The notes beneath the pieces were generated by a model that was given only the letters and a program-made list of their open reading frames with translations, searched no databases and was not told the origin of the DNA. A stretch of 13,280 bases of DNA, taken from the NCBI GenBank assembly GCA_027306745.1, contig DAHUZD010000085.1:1-13280 (forward strand), in the 5' to 3' direction. This stretch comes from Acidobacteriaceae bacterium. Its GTDB lineage: Bacteria > Acidobacteriota > Terriglobia > Terriglobales > Acidobacteriaceae. Numbering within the stretch: the first letter of the stretch is position 1; the number at the start of each line of letters is the position of its first letter. The translations under genes and the position numbers were made by a program. Of this stretch, positions 1-8,700 are shown piece after piece.

Positions 1-67
1 AATCTATTTCGAAATGGTTCGCAACCAGCGGCTTCCCCAAAAAACATGCGCGAATTTTTCCGTACAT
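1..67 (-). other. Open frame running off the left edge, downstream of nuoK (unrecognised)
   Basis: After the nuoK stop an ATG at 67-65 follows a GGGG stretch (about seven bases upstream) and opens a frame of 22 codons to the window edge, beginning MYGKIRACFLGKPL. A second ATG in another frame (47-45) is also open. Neither resembles the hydrophobic start of NuoL, which would be the expected next gene. The stretch may be a small ORF, an unusual leader, or plain intergenic DNA before nuoL. Too little sequence is visible to decide. Confidence 0.2.
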
Positions 68-70
68 CGT

Positions 71-382
71 TTATCCCCGCATTGCGTTCATCTGGTCCAC
101 ATCGGTCGTTCGCACCCTCCGCGCCACAGCCACCAACAATCCCAAACCCACAGCGGCCTCGGCCGCAGCCACGCCAATGGAAAAAATTGCGAAGAGCAAC
201 CCGGTCATCGCCTCTGGATGCGGCCCATAGCGCCAGAATGCGATCAGGTTCAGATTGGCCGCATTCAACATCAGCTCAATTCCCACCAGCATCAAAATCG
301 CACTGCGTCGCGTCAACACGCCCGCCAGGCCAATGGAGAACAGCAGCGCTGCCAGCAGCAAGTAGGCCGCCAAGAGATTCAT
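71..382 (-). CDS. nuoK: NADH-quinone oxidoreductase subunit K (NuoK)
   Basis: Small membrane subunit of the proton-translocating arm of complex I, 103 residues, the usual family length. Three hydrophobic helices are visible (about 3-22, 28-49 and 60-88). The two buried glutamates typical of NuoK are present: Glu36 in GIELMLNAANLN and Glu75 in the third helix (the E. coli Glu36/Glu72 pair), which form part of the central hydrophilic proton path. The ATG overlaps the nuoJ stop as ATGA and is preceded by a strong GAGGAGG ribosome-binding site about seven bases upstream. It is the last recognised gene of the operon in the window; nuoL, M and N are expected to follow beyond the left edge. Confidence 0.96.
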   Translation of the reverse strand: MNLLAAYLLLAALLFSIGLAGVLTRRSAILMLVGIELMLNAANLNLIAFWRYGPHPEAMTGLLFAIFSIGVAAAEAAVGLGLLVAVARRVRTTDVDQMNAMRG

Positions 383-879
383 GCACCCGCCTCCTCATCG
401 CGCATTGCCGTCAGCACTGCACCGATCAGCGCCGCCGTCAGCAACAGGCCGACCACCTCCAGCGGCAAAACGAATTGGTGCAGCATTGCGTTGCCAATCG
501 CACGCACTCCTGCATCCGGCCGTTGCGTGGCCTGGGGCAAAAATTGCACACTCTTTGCAATCGCCCAAGCCAGCATGGCAAAGACGCCGCAGGCCAGCAA
601 CGCGCCCACAACCCAATCCAGCACTGCGGCAGGACGCGTGCGATGCTCAACACCCTGCGTCAGCAGAATCACAAATGCGGCCAGAATCGCCACGGCCCCC
701 GCATACACAAAAATCTGCGCCAGCCCCACGAACTGCGCTCCCAGTTGCAGATAAATGACAGCCAGACCTGCAAAGCCCGCCACCAGCGCCAGCACGCAGT
801 GGATGAGATTGCGCAATATCATTGCGGCCAGTGCACCGGCAACCGTCAACCCAGCGGCCAGAAAAAATTCTCCGCTCAT
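379..879 (-). CDS. nuoJ: NADH-quinone oxidoreductase subunit J (NuoJ)
   Basis: Membrane subunit of complex I, 166 residues with about five hydrophobic helices. The segment FVGLAQIFVYAGAVAILAAF carries the conserved Y-A-G-A helix that is thought to rearrange during coupling between the quinone site and the proton channels. The frame is open upstream to 1113, but that extension overlaps nuoH and reads as non-membrane sequence. The ATG at 879 is preferred because GGAG lies at 890-887 and the protein then starts with the typical membrane helix (MSGEFFLAAGLTVAGALAAM). Its start overlaps the stop of a 28-codon mini-ORF (ATGA) and its own stop overlaps nuoK, so translation is probably coupled. Confidence 0.95.
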   Translation of the reverse strand: MSGEFFLAAGLTVAGALAAMILRNLIHCVLALVAGFAGLAVIYLQLGAQFVGLAQIFVYAGAVAILAAFVILLTQGVEHRTRPAAVLDWVVGALLACGVFAMLAWAIAKSVQFLPQATQRPDAGVRAIGNAMLHQFVLPLEVVGLLLTAALIGAVLTAMRDEEAGA

Positions 880-962
880 TCGGCAACTCCGCAGGCCACC
901 GGCTCCGGCACTTTCACGTTTCCAGCGCTGTTCGGCTCGATTTTTCGCACGTCTGACTTCAT
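876..962 (-). CDS. 28-codon mini-ORF between nuoH and nuoJ, unknown function
   Basis: The ATG at 962-960 lies two bases after the nuoH stop. A GGAG ribosome-binding site (971-968, inside the last codons of nuoH) sits exactly five bases upstream. The frame starts MKSDVRKIEP, is hydrophilic with charged and proline residues, contains one Cys near its end, and stops with a TGA that overlaps the nuoJ ATG. I recognise no family. It may be a real small protein, or a translated linker that carries ribosomes from nuoH to nuoJ. It occupies the position where nuoI stands in the common gene order, but it has no iron-sulfur motif. Being this short, it could also be chance; the precise coupling at both ends is the only support. 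Confidence 0.45.
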   Translation of the reverse strand: MKSDVRKIEPNSAGNVKVPEPVACGVAE

Positions 963-964
963 CT

Positions 965-2119
965 TCACTCCGCAAAATGATAGGTACGCCGCGCCAGACC
1001 ACCGCTCTGCTCCAACCTGCGCCCCAAGAGCCAATAGACGGCCAGCAACACGCCCGCGCATCCCAGCCAGCGTGCGGCACCTGTTGGAAAAAACTTCCAG
1101 ACCCCGGCCACAAATAAATGGCACAACGTCAGTGGCAGCAAAAATTCCCACGCAAAGCGCATCAGTTGATCCATGCGCAAGCGCGGCAGCGTGCCGCGAA
1201 TCCAGATAAAGCCTGCGATCAGCGCCAGCAGTTTGGCAAAGAACCAAATCCACGATGGAATCCACGTCAGAAATGCAAACGGCGCTGACCATCCGCCGAG
1301 AAATAGTGTGATGCCCAACGCGCTGATGGCGAACATGCCTAGATACTCCGCCAAAAAAAACAGCGCGAACTTAAAACCGGAGTACTCAATGTAGTAGCCC
1401 GCGATAATCTCCGACTCGCCCTCAGGTAAATCGAAGGGCGAGCGATTGGACTCCGCCGTCGCTGCGATCAAAAATAGGACGAAGCCCGCCAGCCCCCACG
1501 GCGTCAGCACAAACCAATGCGGCCAGATGCCGCTGTAGCCAGCTTGGCGGCGCACAATCTCCACCATGGAGAGTGAGCCTGCGGCCATCACCGCGACCAT
1601 GGCCGAGAGCACCAACGGAATCTCGTAGCTAATCATTTGCGCCAGGGCGCGCATGGCTCCTAGCAGCGAGTATTGGCTGCGGCTCGACCAGCCTGCCATA
1701 AAGACGGCAATCTCCATCAGCGAGCCAGCGGCGAAAAAGAAAAGCACGCCCGCCCGAAGCGGAGCCACCACCCACGTCCGGCTCACCGGCACCACGGCGT
1801 ACACCAAAAATGCTGAGAGCACCATCAATACGGGTGCGCAAAAATGCACCAGCCGATCTGCCGCTTCCGGCACAACATCTTCCTTGGTCAGCGCCTTGAT
1901 GGCATCGGCCATCGGCTGCAACAGCCCCCACGGCCCGGCGCGGTTGGGGCCATAACGGTTCTGGATGCGGCCCAGCCCTTTTCGCTCCAGCAACGTTGTC
2001 ACAGCAAAAAGCGCAGGGAAAACGACGAGCACTGGCACGACCATCCAGAGCGCGTGGCCCAGCGCGCTAGACGCCAGCGCGTGAATCCAAGCGTGGAGGT
2101 GCAACATGAAGATGCTCAT
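965..2119 (-). CDS. nuoH: NADH-quinone oxidoreductase subunit H (NuoH)
   Basis: Membrane subunit that joins the peripheral arm to the membrane arm of complex I and forms most of the quinone chamber. It has 384 residues and about eight or more hydrophobic helices. Hallmarks are ERKGLGRIQNRYGPNRAGPW (45-64) followed by LLQPMADAIKALTKED, and SPFDLPEGESEIIAGYYIEY starting at residue 227, the acidic loop of the quinone and proton entry path. The frame continues upstream to 2308 inside nuoI. The ATG at 2119 is chosen because GGAGG stands about eight bases before it and it overlaps the nuoI stop as ATGA. The gene ends two bases before the mini-ORF start. It follows nuoI rather than preceding it, the reverse of the common order. 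Confidence 0.96.
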   Translation of the reverse strand: MSIFMLHLHAWIHALASSALGHALWMVVPVLVVFPALFAVTTLLERKGLGRIQNRYGPNRAGPWGLLQPMADAIKALTKEDVVPEAADRLVHFCAPVLMVLSAFLVYAVVPVSRTWVVAPLRAGVLFFFAAGSLMEIAVFMAGWSSRSQYSLLGAMRALAQMISYEIPLVLSAMVAVMAAGSLSMVEIVRRQAGYSGIWPHWFVLTPWGLAGFVLFLIAATAESNRSPFDLPEGESEIIAGYYIEYSGFKFALFFLAEYLGMFAISALGITLFLGGWSAPFAFLTWIPSWIWFFAKLLALIAGFIWIRGTLPRLRMDQLMRFAWEFLLPLTLCHLFVAGVWKFFPTGAARWLGCAGVLLAVYWLLGRRLEQSGGLARRTYHFAE

Positions 2120-2727
2120 GCCTGTCCCTCCGCTGTTGCCGGAGCCGAAGTAGATGGAGCTGCGTTCGCAGGCGGCGCGTTGGCGGCCCTGGCCTTCGCG
2201 GCCAACTTCTCGCGCTCCGCAGCCAGCGCGGCATCCACAGCGGCAGCTTCGGTTGGATGAATCTGGTGATAATGCTCGTTGGATTTCGACAACCGCTGCT
2301 TGTCCCACAACAGCCCGCCAAAGCGATCGTAGGTGCTCAACTCAAAGTCCACATCCATTTTGATGGCGTCGAACGGGCAAACCTCCACGCAAATCTGGCA
2401 GCTCATGCAGACGGAAACATCGATATTAAAAACCGCTGGATAAAATTGCGGCTTGCCTGTGGCGTCTGGCTTTTTGTCCTTGCTCTTTTCGATCAGGATG
2501 CACTTCGGTGGACACTCTTTTTCACAAATCTGGCAGGCCACACAGCGCATTCCCTGCTGCCAATCTGCGCCATCGAAAACGAGAAAAGGAAAGTTGCGCG
2601 CAGCTTCAATCTGCGGCAGACGCTCTTCAGGAAACTGCACCGTCGTCAGTCGTGCGCGGTAAAAAAAACTGCCGAAAAAATTTCTGGCCGTCTCCGCCAG
2701 GCCCAGCACAATGCCTTTACCCAGCAT
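2116..2727 (-). CDS. nuoI: NADH-quinone oxidoreductase subunit I (NuoI), two [4Fe-4S] clusters
   Basis: Peripheral-arm iron-sulfur protein that carries electrons (clusters N6a and N6b) towards NuoB and quinone. Two classic motifs are present: CVACQICEKECP (Cys62, 65, 68, 72) and CMSCQICVEVCP (Cys107, 110, 113, 117). The frame could start at a TTG at 2748. The ATG at 2727 is preferred because AGGGG lies about eight bases before it. The protein has 203 residues, and the last 50 or so form an Ala/Pro-rich, probably disordered tail (for example AANAPPANAAPSTSAP) beyond the conserved core. It is placed directly after nuoD with no nuoE, F or G between, so NuoI may be an outward-facing electron entry subunit (inference). 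Its stop overlaps nuoH. Confidence 0.95.
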   Translation of the reverse strand: MLGKGIVLGLAETARNFFGSFFYRARLTTVQFPEERLPQIEAARNFPFLVFDGADWQQGMRCVACQICEKECPPKCILIEKSKDKKPDATGKPQFYPAVFNIDVSVCMSCQICVEVCPFDAIKMDVDFELSTYDRFGGLLWDKQRLSKSNEHYHQIHPTEAAAVDAALAAEREKLAAKARAANAPPANAAPSTSAPATAEGQA

Positions 2728-2772
2728 GGCGCACACCCCTGGCGACAATTTGCATTGCGCTTGGCCGTCCGC

Positions 2773-3936
2773 TCACCGGTCCACCTCGCCCATCACAATG
2801 TCGATGCTGCCCAGCGTCACCACCACATCAGCCACGTTGCGCCCCAGACACATCTCCTCCAGCACCGTCAGGTTGATGAGGCTGGGCGGGCGAACACGGT
2901 ACCTGTATGGATTGGCGGAGCCGTCGCTGACGAGATAAAAGCCGAGTTCGCCCTTGGGCGACTCGATGCGCGCGTAGGCCTCGCCCGGCTTGGGACGGAA
3001 GCCGCGCAGCTTCGTCCTTGCGTCCTGCACTGGCCCCGCGGGAATCTCCCGCAGCGCTTGCCGCAAAATAGCAATTGACTCCCGCATCTCCAGCAGCCGG
3101 ATCATATATCGGTCAAAAACATCGCCGTGCTCTCCCAGCGGAACGCGAAAAGCAAAGCGATCGTAGATGCCGTAGCCATCCACCTTGCGTACGTCATAAT
3201 TGATGCCGCTGGCGCGCAGCGTTGGCCCGGTGATGCCCGCCTGCACGGCCATATCTTTGGGCAACAGACCCACGCCCTGCGTGCGGGCGACAAGAATTTC
3301 ATTACCGGTGAGCAGTTGCTCATACTCATCCAAAAATTTCGGAAAGGCCTCCACCGCCTGCTGCGCCTGACGCAGCCACTCCGGCGTAGCGTCGACGCGG
3401 CAGCCGCCAAAGCGCAGATAGTTGCACATCATGCGTGCGCCGGTCAGCGACTCGAACAGATCGAGTATCGTTTCCCGCTCGCGGAAGGCGTACATCAGCG
3501 GTGTGCCGCTGGCCCCCATGTCTTGCAGCAAAAATCCGATGAGGCAGGCGTGATTTTGCAGCCGCGTTAGCTCGGCCACAATCACGCGCAGATATTCGGC
3601 TCGCTCTGGCACGGTGATGCCCGCCAGCCGCTCCACCGCCAGCGCATAGCCCCAGTTGTTGGTCAGCGAGCAGAGATAGTCCAGCCGGTCGGTATACGGC
3701 ATGGAGCCGAGGTAGGTCTCCGATTCGGCGATCTTTTCATGGTTGCGATGCAAGTAGCCGAAGACCGGCTTCAACTTCACAATGCGCTCGCCGTCGAGCA
3801 CCACATCCATGCGGAAGACGCCATGCGTCGATGGATGCTGCGGCCCCATGGAAACTTCCAGCAAATGGCTGGCGCCATCGTCAAAACCCATCTCGGCCTG
3901 CTGCCGCTCCAACTCCGCCGTGGTCATTGACGTCAT
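2773..3936 (-). CDS. nuoD: NADH-quinone oxidoreductase subunit D (NuoD, 49-kDa type)
   Basis: Large peripheral-arm subunit related to [NiFe]-hydrogenase large subunits; with NuoB it forms the quinone-reduction site. It has 387 residues. Visible marks are [15 protein letters not shown] (His34 and His38), YTDRLDYL with Tyr87, [22 protein letters not shown], and the C-terminal block starting near [20 protein letters not shown] and ending [12 protein letters not shown]. His38 and Tyr87 line up with the quinone-headgroup residues described for Thermus Nqo4. The hydrogenase cysteines are absent, as expected. The ATG at 3936 shares one base with the nuoC stop (TGATG) and has GGAG five bases upstream; a GTG just before it (3939) is a less likely start. 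NuoC and NuoD are separate proteins, not fused as in E. coli. Confidence 0.96.
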   Translation of the reverse strand: MTSMTTAELERQQAEMGFDDGASHLLEVSMGPQHPSTHGVFRMDVVLDGERIVKLKPVFGYLHRNHEKIAESETYLGSMPYTDRLDYLCSLTNNWGYALAVERLAGITVPERAEYLRVIVAELTRLQNHACLIGFLLQDMGASGTPLMYAFRERETILDLFESLTGARMMCNYLRFGGCRVDATPEWLRQAQQAVEAFPKFLDEYEQLLTGNEILVARTQGVGLLPKDMAVQAGITGPTLRASGINYDVRKVDGYGIYDRFAFRVPLGEHGDVFDRYMIRLLEMRESIAILRQALREIPAGPVQDARTKLRGFRPKPGEAYARIESPKGELGFYLVSDGSANPYRYRVRPPSLINLTVLEEMCLGRNVADVVVTLGSIDIVMGEVDR

Positions 3937-4514
3937 CACCGCTCCGCCTCGCGCTGATGCTGCTGCGCCTTTTGCAAAACGGTTTCGTGCGCCGTCGGCT
4001 CGTACTCGTAATCATCCGGCTCCACATAATCGCGGCGCATGGGATGGCCAGCAAAGCCCTCCCACATCAGTAGCCGCCGCAGATCGGGATGGCCGTCAAA
4101 TTGAATGCCGAAGAGGTCAAAGATTTCGCGCTCCTGCAACTCCGCGCTGCGCCAGACGGGCGCGAGCGAGGGCAAATGCACAGCAGCCACACGGTCCAGC
4201 GTGCGCAGACGCAACACCAGCGGCCCATGTTTTTTCTCCATCGAATACAGATGGTAGACCGCCTCCAAATATCCACCGCCATCTTTCATGGGCCAATCGA
4301 TGCCGGTAACGTTCGAGCAGTAATCCAAGCGCAGCGCAGCATCGTCGCGTAAAAATTCTGCAATGGCCACGGCGTGCTCTGCATCCACTAACAGCGAGTG
4401 CTGCGCCGCCGGGCGGGAGTTGGCGATGATTTCCACCTGACAGCCTGGAACCGCCGCAGCCAGCGCGGCGCGCACCATCTCCACGTCCATGTTTGCGCTG
4501 CGCTCAGGACTCAT
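3936..4514 (-). CDS. nuoC: NADH-quinone oxidoreductase subunit C (NuoC, 30-kDa type)
   Basis: Peripheral-arm structural subunit that packs against NuoD, 192 residues. The C-terminal half holds the family signature: [20 protein letters not shown] followed by [23 protein letters not shown] at 4520 could extend it by two codons. The ATG at 4514 is chosen for its AGG five bases upstream; a further ATG at 4490 is also possible because the first residues are not conserved. It overlaps the nuoB end by 11 bases, and its stop overlaps the nuoD start, so the three genes are translationally coupled. The charged C-terminal tail is rich in Gln and Glu. Confidence 0.94.
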   Translation of the reverse strand: MSPERSANMDVEMVRAALAAAVPGCQVEIIANSRPAAQHSLLVDAEHAVAIAEFLRDDAALRLDYCSNVTGIDWPMKDGGGYLEAVYHLYSMEKKHGPLVLRLRTLDRVAAVHLPSLAPVWRSAELQEREIFDLFGIQFDGHPDLRRLLMWEGFAGHPMRRDYVEPDDYEYEPTAHETVLQKAQQHQREAER

Positions 4515-5211
4515 GCGCACCTGCCGTGGACTGAGTTGCTGCTACGGGTTGTGCGGGCGCGATCTGCACCAGCGGCGGATGCCAGACCGCGGGATTCTGC
4601 GGCGGCTCCAAATCATGCGCACCAAACTGCGGCACTAGAAATTCACTCGGCGCGGCAGCGTCGGCGCAGCGTGGCTGGTTCGGTCCGGTCAACGTCTGCG
4701 CATCAATCTTTTTTTGCAGGGTGAGCAGCGCGTCAATCAGCGCTTCGGGGCGCGGCGGGCATCCGGGAATGTACACATCGACGGGAATGAAGCGATCAAT
4801 GCCCTTGAGTACGTTGTAGCCCTGCTTGAATGGCCCACCAGAGATGGCGCAGGCCCCCATGGCGATCACATACTTCGGCTCTGGCATCTGGTTGTAAAGC
4901 CGCACCACTTGCGGCGCCATTTTTTTCGTCACCGTTCCGGCAACGATCATCAGATCGGCCTGGCGTGGCGAGGGTCGAAAGACCTCCGCACCAAAGCGTG
5001 CCAAATCATACCGCGCCATGGTGGAGGCGATCATCTCAATGGCGCAACAGGCCAGGCCAAAATTCAATGGCCAAAGGGAATTCTTGCGCCCCCAGTTGTA
5101 AAGCTCCTGCAGCGTGGTGGCAAAGATGCCCTGACGCTGCAACTCGGTTTTCAACTGCGCATCCACTGCTAAGATTCCCCTCAATCCCAATCGCTCCGCT
5201 GGATGCGACAA
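4504..5211 (-). CDS. nuoB: NADH-quinone oxidoreductase subunit B (NuoB), cluster N2
   Basis: Peripheral-arm subunit that binds the terminal [4Fe-4S] cluster N2, the direct electron donor to quinone. The ligands are the tandem Cys55-Cys56 in [11 protein letters not shown], Cys121 in [12 protein letters not shown] and Cys151 in [12 protein letters not shown] (numbered from 5211). The longest frame is given: a TTG at 5211, three bases after the nuoA stop. A GTG at 5166 preceded by AGGGG has a better ribosome-binding site and may be the true start, which would remove 15 residues. The core ends near residue 170. About 65 extra residues rich in Pro, Ala and Gln follow, longer than compact NuoB proteins. 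Confidence 0.95.
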   Translation of the reverse strand: MSHPAERLGLRGILAVDAQLKTELQRQGIFATTLQELYNWGRKNSLWPLNFGLACCAIEMIASTMARYDLARFGAEVFRPSPRQADLMIVAGTVTKKMAPQVVRLYNQMPEPKYVIAMGACAISGGPFKQGYNVLKGIDRFIPVDVYIPGCPPRPEALIDALLTLQKKIDAQTLTGPNQPRCADAAAPSEFLVPQFGAHDLEPPQNPAVWHPPLVQIAPAQPVAATQSTAGAHES

Positions 5212-5214
5212 CCA

Positions 5215-5583
5215 CTACACCCAGGTAAGCGCTCTTTTGCTGCATGCCCAGACCAGACCCTCGATCAGCAGCAGCAGAAACACCAACATGGCCAGACATT
5301 CCTTGACGCCCAGGCCCGCGTACGAGACAGCAAAGGGCAGCACAAAGATGGATTCCACGTCGAAAATCAAAAACACGATGGCATACAAAATGTAGCCGGG
5401 ATGAAAGGGCATCGCGCCGCCCTTAGCCTCCAGGCCGCATTCGTAAATGGCGTTCTTTTCTGGCCCCGGTTTTCGTGGAGAAAAGAATTTTGCCCAGGCC
5501 CAAGCCAGCGCCAACGGCGCAACGGCAAAGGCCGCCGCCGCTATCAGCAACACCACCACCGGCAGATAGGATTCCCCTGTCAT
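5215..5583 (-). CDS. nuoA: NADH-quinone oxidoreductase subunit A (NuoA)
   Basis: First gene of the operon. It encodes a small membrane subunit at the junction of the two arms of complex I, 122 residues from the ATG at 5583. Three helices are visible (about 6-32, 64-90 and 96-118). The loop signature YECGLEAKGG (Cys49, the ND3-type loop cysteine beside the quinone chamber) and FDVES (74-78, with acidic Asp75 and Glu77) are both present. A GTG at 5595 would add four residues. Neither start has a strong ribosome-binding site, and the ATG gives the more usual N-terminus. It is transcribed divergently from nifJ. Confidence 0.93.
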   Translation of the reverse strand: MTGESYLPVVVLLIAAAAFAVAPLALAWAWAKFFSPRKPGPEKNAIYECGLEAKGGAMPFHPGYILYAIVFLIFDVESIFVLPFAVSYAGLGVKECLAMLVFLLLLIEGLVWACSKRALTWV

Positions 5584-5755
5584 CGCGCTGAACACTCTAC
5601 ACTACCAGATTCGCGCGGAAGGCAGATCAATACAAACCGGCCCGCACCCCGCCTTGGGCATTGTGCCATCGCACACATCATTTCCCCTGTGACCCAGCGC
5701 ACATCGGTCAGCCAATGCCACGCAGCAGAATGGAGGCGGAGCGGAGTTCACACAC
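5584..5755. promoter_or_regulatory. Divergent intergenic region between nuoA and nifJ
   Basis: These 172 bases must hold the start signals of both the nuo operon and nifJ, since no other gene lies between them. I see no consensus -35/-10 pair on either strand. A small dyad, TGTGC-CATC-GCACA, stands at 5662-5675 near the centre, where one factor could act on both genes. On the nifJ side GGAG at 5743-5746 is nine bases before the ATG. The shared region suggests coordinated control, but the regulator cannot be named from the sequence. Confidence 0.45.
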
Positions 5756-8700
5756 ATGTCAGCACTCAAACAAAAATATGGAATTCTGGACGGCAATGAG
5801 GCCGTCGCGTCCGTTGCCTACCGCTTATCAGAGGTCATCACCATCTACCCCATTACGCCCGCCTACACCATGGGCGAGTGGGCCGACCAGTGGAAGGAAG
5901 AGGGACGCAAAAACATCTGGGGCACGGTGCCCAGCGTCGCCGAACTGCAAAGCGAAGCCGGAGCCGCCGGAGCCATGCACGGCGCGCTGCAATCGGGAGC
6001 CTTCAGCACCACCTTTACTGCCTCGCAAGGCCTGCTGCTGATGATCCCCAACCTGTACAAGATCGCAGGGGAGCTGACGGCCAACGTGGTTCACGTCAGC
6101 GCGCGCACACTGGCCACGCACGCGCTTTCCATCTTCGGCGACCACTCCGATGTGATGGCCTGCCGTGCCACCGGCTACGCCATGCTGGCGTCCAACTCCG
6201 TGCAAGAGGCGGGCGACTTTGCGCTGATCGCGCACATCGCCACGCTGGAGGCGCGCGTTCCCTTTCTGCATTTTTTTGACGGCTTCCGCACCTCGCATGA
6301 GATCAACAAGGCTGCGGCCATCTCCGATGAATTGATTCTCGGCATGTTGGAGGAGCGCCACCAGGCCGCGCACCGCGCCCGTGCTTTGACACCCGACAAA
6401 CCCATTCTGCGTGGCACGGCGCAAAATCCTGATGTCTTCTTTCAAGCCCGCGAGGCCGCCAACCCTTTTTATCTGGCCTGTCCGGCCATTGTGCAGAGCG
6501 CGATGGACCGCTTCGCCGCGCTCACCGGTCGCTCATACCACTTATTCGACTACGTCGGTGCACCCGATGCAGACCGCGTGCTCATCCTGATGGGTTCCGG
6601 CGCAGGCGCGGTGGAAGAAGCACTGGAGCGCCTGAATGCGCAGGGGGAAAAGCTCGGCCTGCTCAAAGTGCATCTCTATCGTCCGTTTGCGGCAGAGGCA
6701 TTCCTCGCCGCGCTGCCCAAAACCATGCGCTCCATCGCCGTGCTCGACCGCACCAAGGAGCCGGGCGCGCTCGGCGACCCACTCTATCTCGATGTGGTCA
6801 CGGCCATCAGCGAAGCCTTCGCCTCCGGTACTACACCTTGGACGCAGATGCCACGCATCATCGGCGGGCGCTATGGCCTGTCGTCGAAGGAGTTCACTCC
6901 AGCAATGGTCAAGGCCGTCTTCGACGAGTTGAAAAAGCCGCAGCCAAAGAACCACTTCACCATCGGCATTCAAGACGACGTGACCCACACCAGTCTCGAC
7001 TATGACGCCAACTTCTCGACCGAAGACCCCAGGACGGTGCGCGCGCTTTTCTACGGCCTTGGCTCGGATGGAACCGTCGGCGCCAATAAAAATTCCATCA
7101 AGATCATTGGCACGGAGACGGACAATCATGCGCAAGGCTACTTCGTGTACGACTCGAAGAAGTCCGGCTCCACCACCATCTCGCATCTGCGCTTTGGTCC
7201 CAATCCCATTCGCTCGACCTATCTCATCACGCAGGCCAACTTTGTCGCCTGCCATCAATTCCAGTTCTTAGAGCGCATGGATGTGCTCTCCGCCGCCGCG
7301 CCGGGAGCGGTCTTTCTGCTGAATGCTCCCGTTGGCCCGGAAGCGATTTGGCAGCATCTGCCGCGCACCGTGCAGCAGACGATCCTCGATAAAAAATTGC
7401 AGTTCTACATCATCGATGCTTACGCCGTGGCGCGCGAAACCGGCATGGGAAGCCGCATCAACACTGTGATGCAGACTTGCTTCTTCGCCATCAGCGGGGT
7501 GCTGCCACGCGAAGAAGCGATTGCACAGATCAAGAAAGCCATTCAGAAAACCTATGGCAAGCGCGGCGAGTCCGTGGTGCAGCAGAACTACGCCGCCGTC
7601 GATGCTGCGCTGGCGCATCTACACCGCGTGGAATTGCCCGCCAAGGTTACTGCATCCTTTGACATTCTTCCGGTCATTCCCGCCGCTGCTCCCGCCTTTG
7701 TGCGTGACGTGCTGGGCGCGATGGCTGCGGGCCGCGGCGACGCGCTGCCGGTCAGTGCGCTGCCGCCGGATGGAACCTTCCCCACCGCCACCGCGCAGTG
7801 GGAGAAGCGCAACATCGCGCAAAAAATTCCCGTCTGGGACGAGGAGCTTTGCATTCAATGCGGCAAATGCGTGCTGGTCTGCCCTCATGCCGTCATTCGC
7901 GCCAAGGTCTACGATCCAGCACTGCTCAGTGGCGCACCCTCCACCTTCAAAAGCGCCAAGCCCCGCTGGCGCGGCATGGAACAGGAGCGCTACACGTTGC
8001 AAGTTGCGCTAGAGGATTGCACCGGATGCACGCTCTGCGTCGAGGTCTGCCCAGCCAAGAGCAAAAGTGACGCCAGCCACAAGGCCATCAATATGGAGCT
8101 GCAAGCTCCGCTGCGCGCCGCCGAAGTCGAGAATTGGGATTTCTTTACCAAGCTGCCCGCGCCCGACCGCAACCGCCTGTCGCACGCGCAGGTGAAGGAC
8201 GTGCAACTGCTCGACCCACTCTTTGAGTTCTCCGGGGCCTGCGCAGGCTGCGGCGAAACGCCCTACATCAAGCTGCTCACGCAACTTTTCGGTGACCGGC
8301 TCTACATCGCCAACGCCACGGGCTGCTCGTCGATCTACGGCGGCAACCTGCCCACCACGCCGTACACCGTCAACGAATGCGGGCGCGGCCCGACGTGGGC
8401 CAACTCGCTCTTTGAAGACAATGCCGAGTTCGGCCTGGGCATGCGCCTGGCGCTGGACCAGAAGAAACAGTTCGCGGAGGAATTGTTGCAGCGCCTCGCG
8501 CCGGTGCTGGGCGAGTCGCTCGTCTCCGCCACACTCACCGCCACGCAGGCCACAGAGCCGGAAATTGAAGCGCAACGCGAACGCATCCGCGCCATTCGCA
8601 CCAAGCTCGTCGGGGTTCTATCCGCCGATGCGCAGCATCTGTTGACCAATCTGGAAGCACTGGTGCGCAAGAGCGTTTGGCTGATTGGCGGCGATGGCTG

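Noticed and set aside
46..1209. Long plus-strand frame antisense to nuoK, nuoJ and nuoH
   Set aside because: The product is rich in Arg, Gln, Pro and His with no domain, and the opposite strand holds clear complex I genes with family motifs. It is a by-product of G+C-rich codon use.
965..2308. Extended 447-residue NuoH starting inside nuoI
   Set aside because: The added 63 residues are not membrane-like and overlap nuoI; the ATG at 2119 has a GGAGG site and an ATGA overlap typical of the operon.
2728..2772. Possible lost or tiny nuoE/F/G remnant between nuoD and nuoI
   Set aside because: The gap is only 45 bases and shows no iron-sulfur or flavin motif; it contains just the leader of nuoI.
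6542..7258. 238-codon minus-strand frame inside nifJ
   Set aside because: It mirrors the conserved PFOR coding sequence; no family features and no ribosome-binding context of note.
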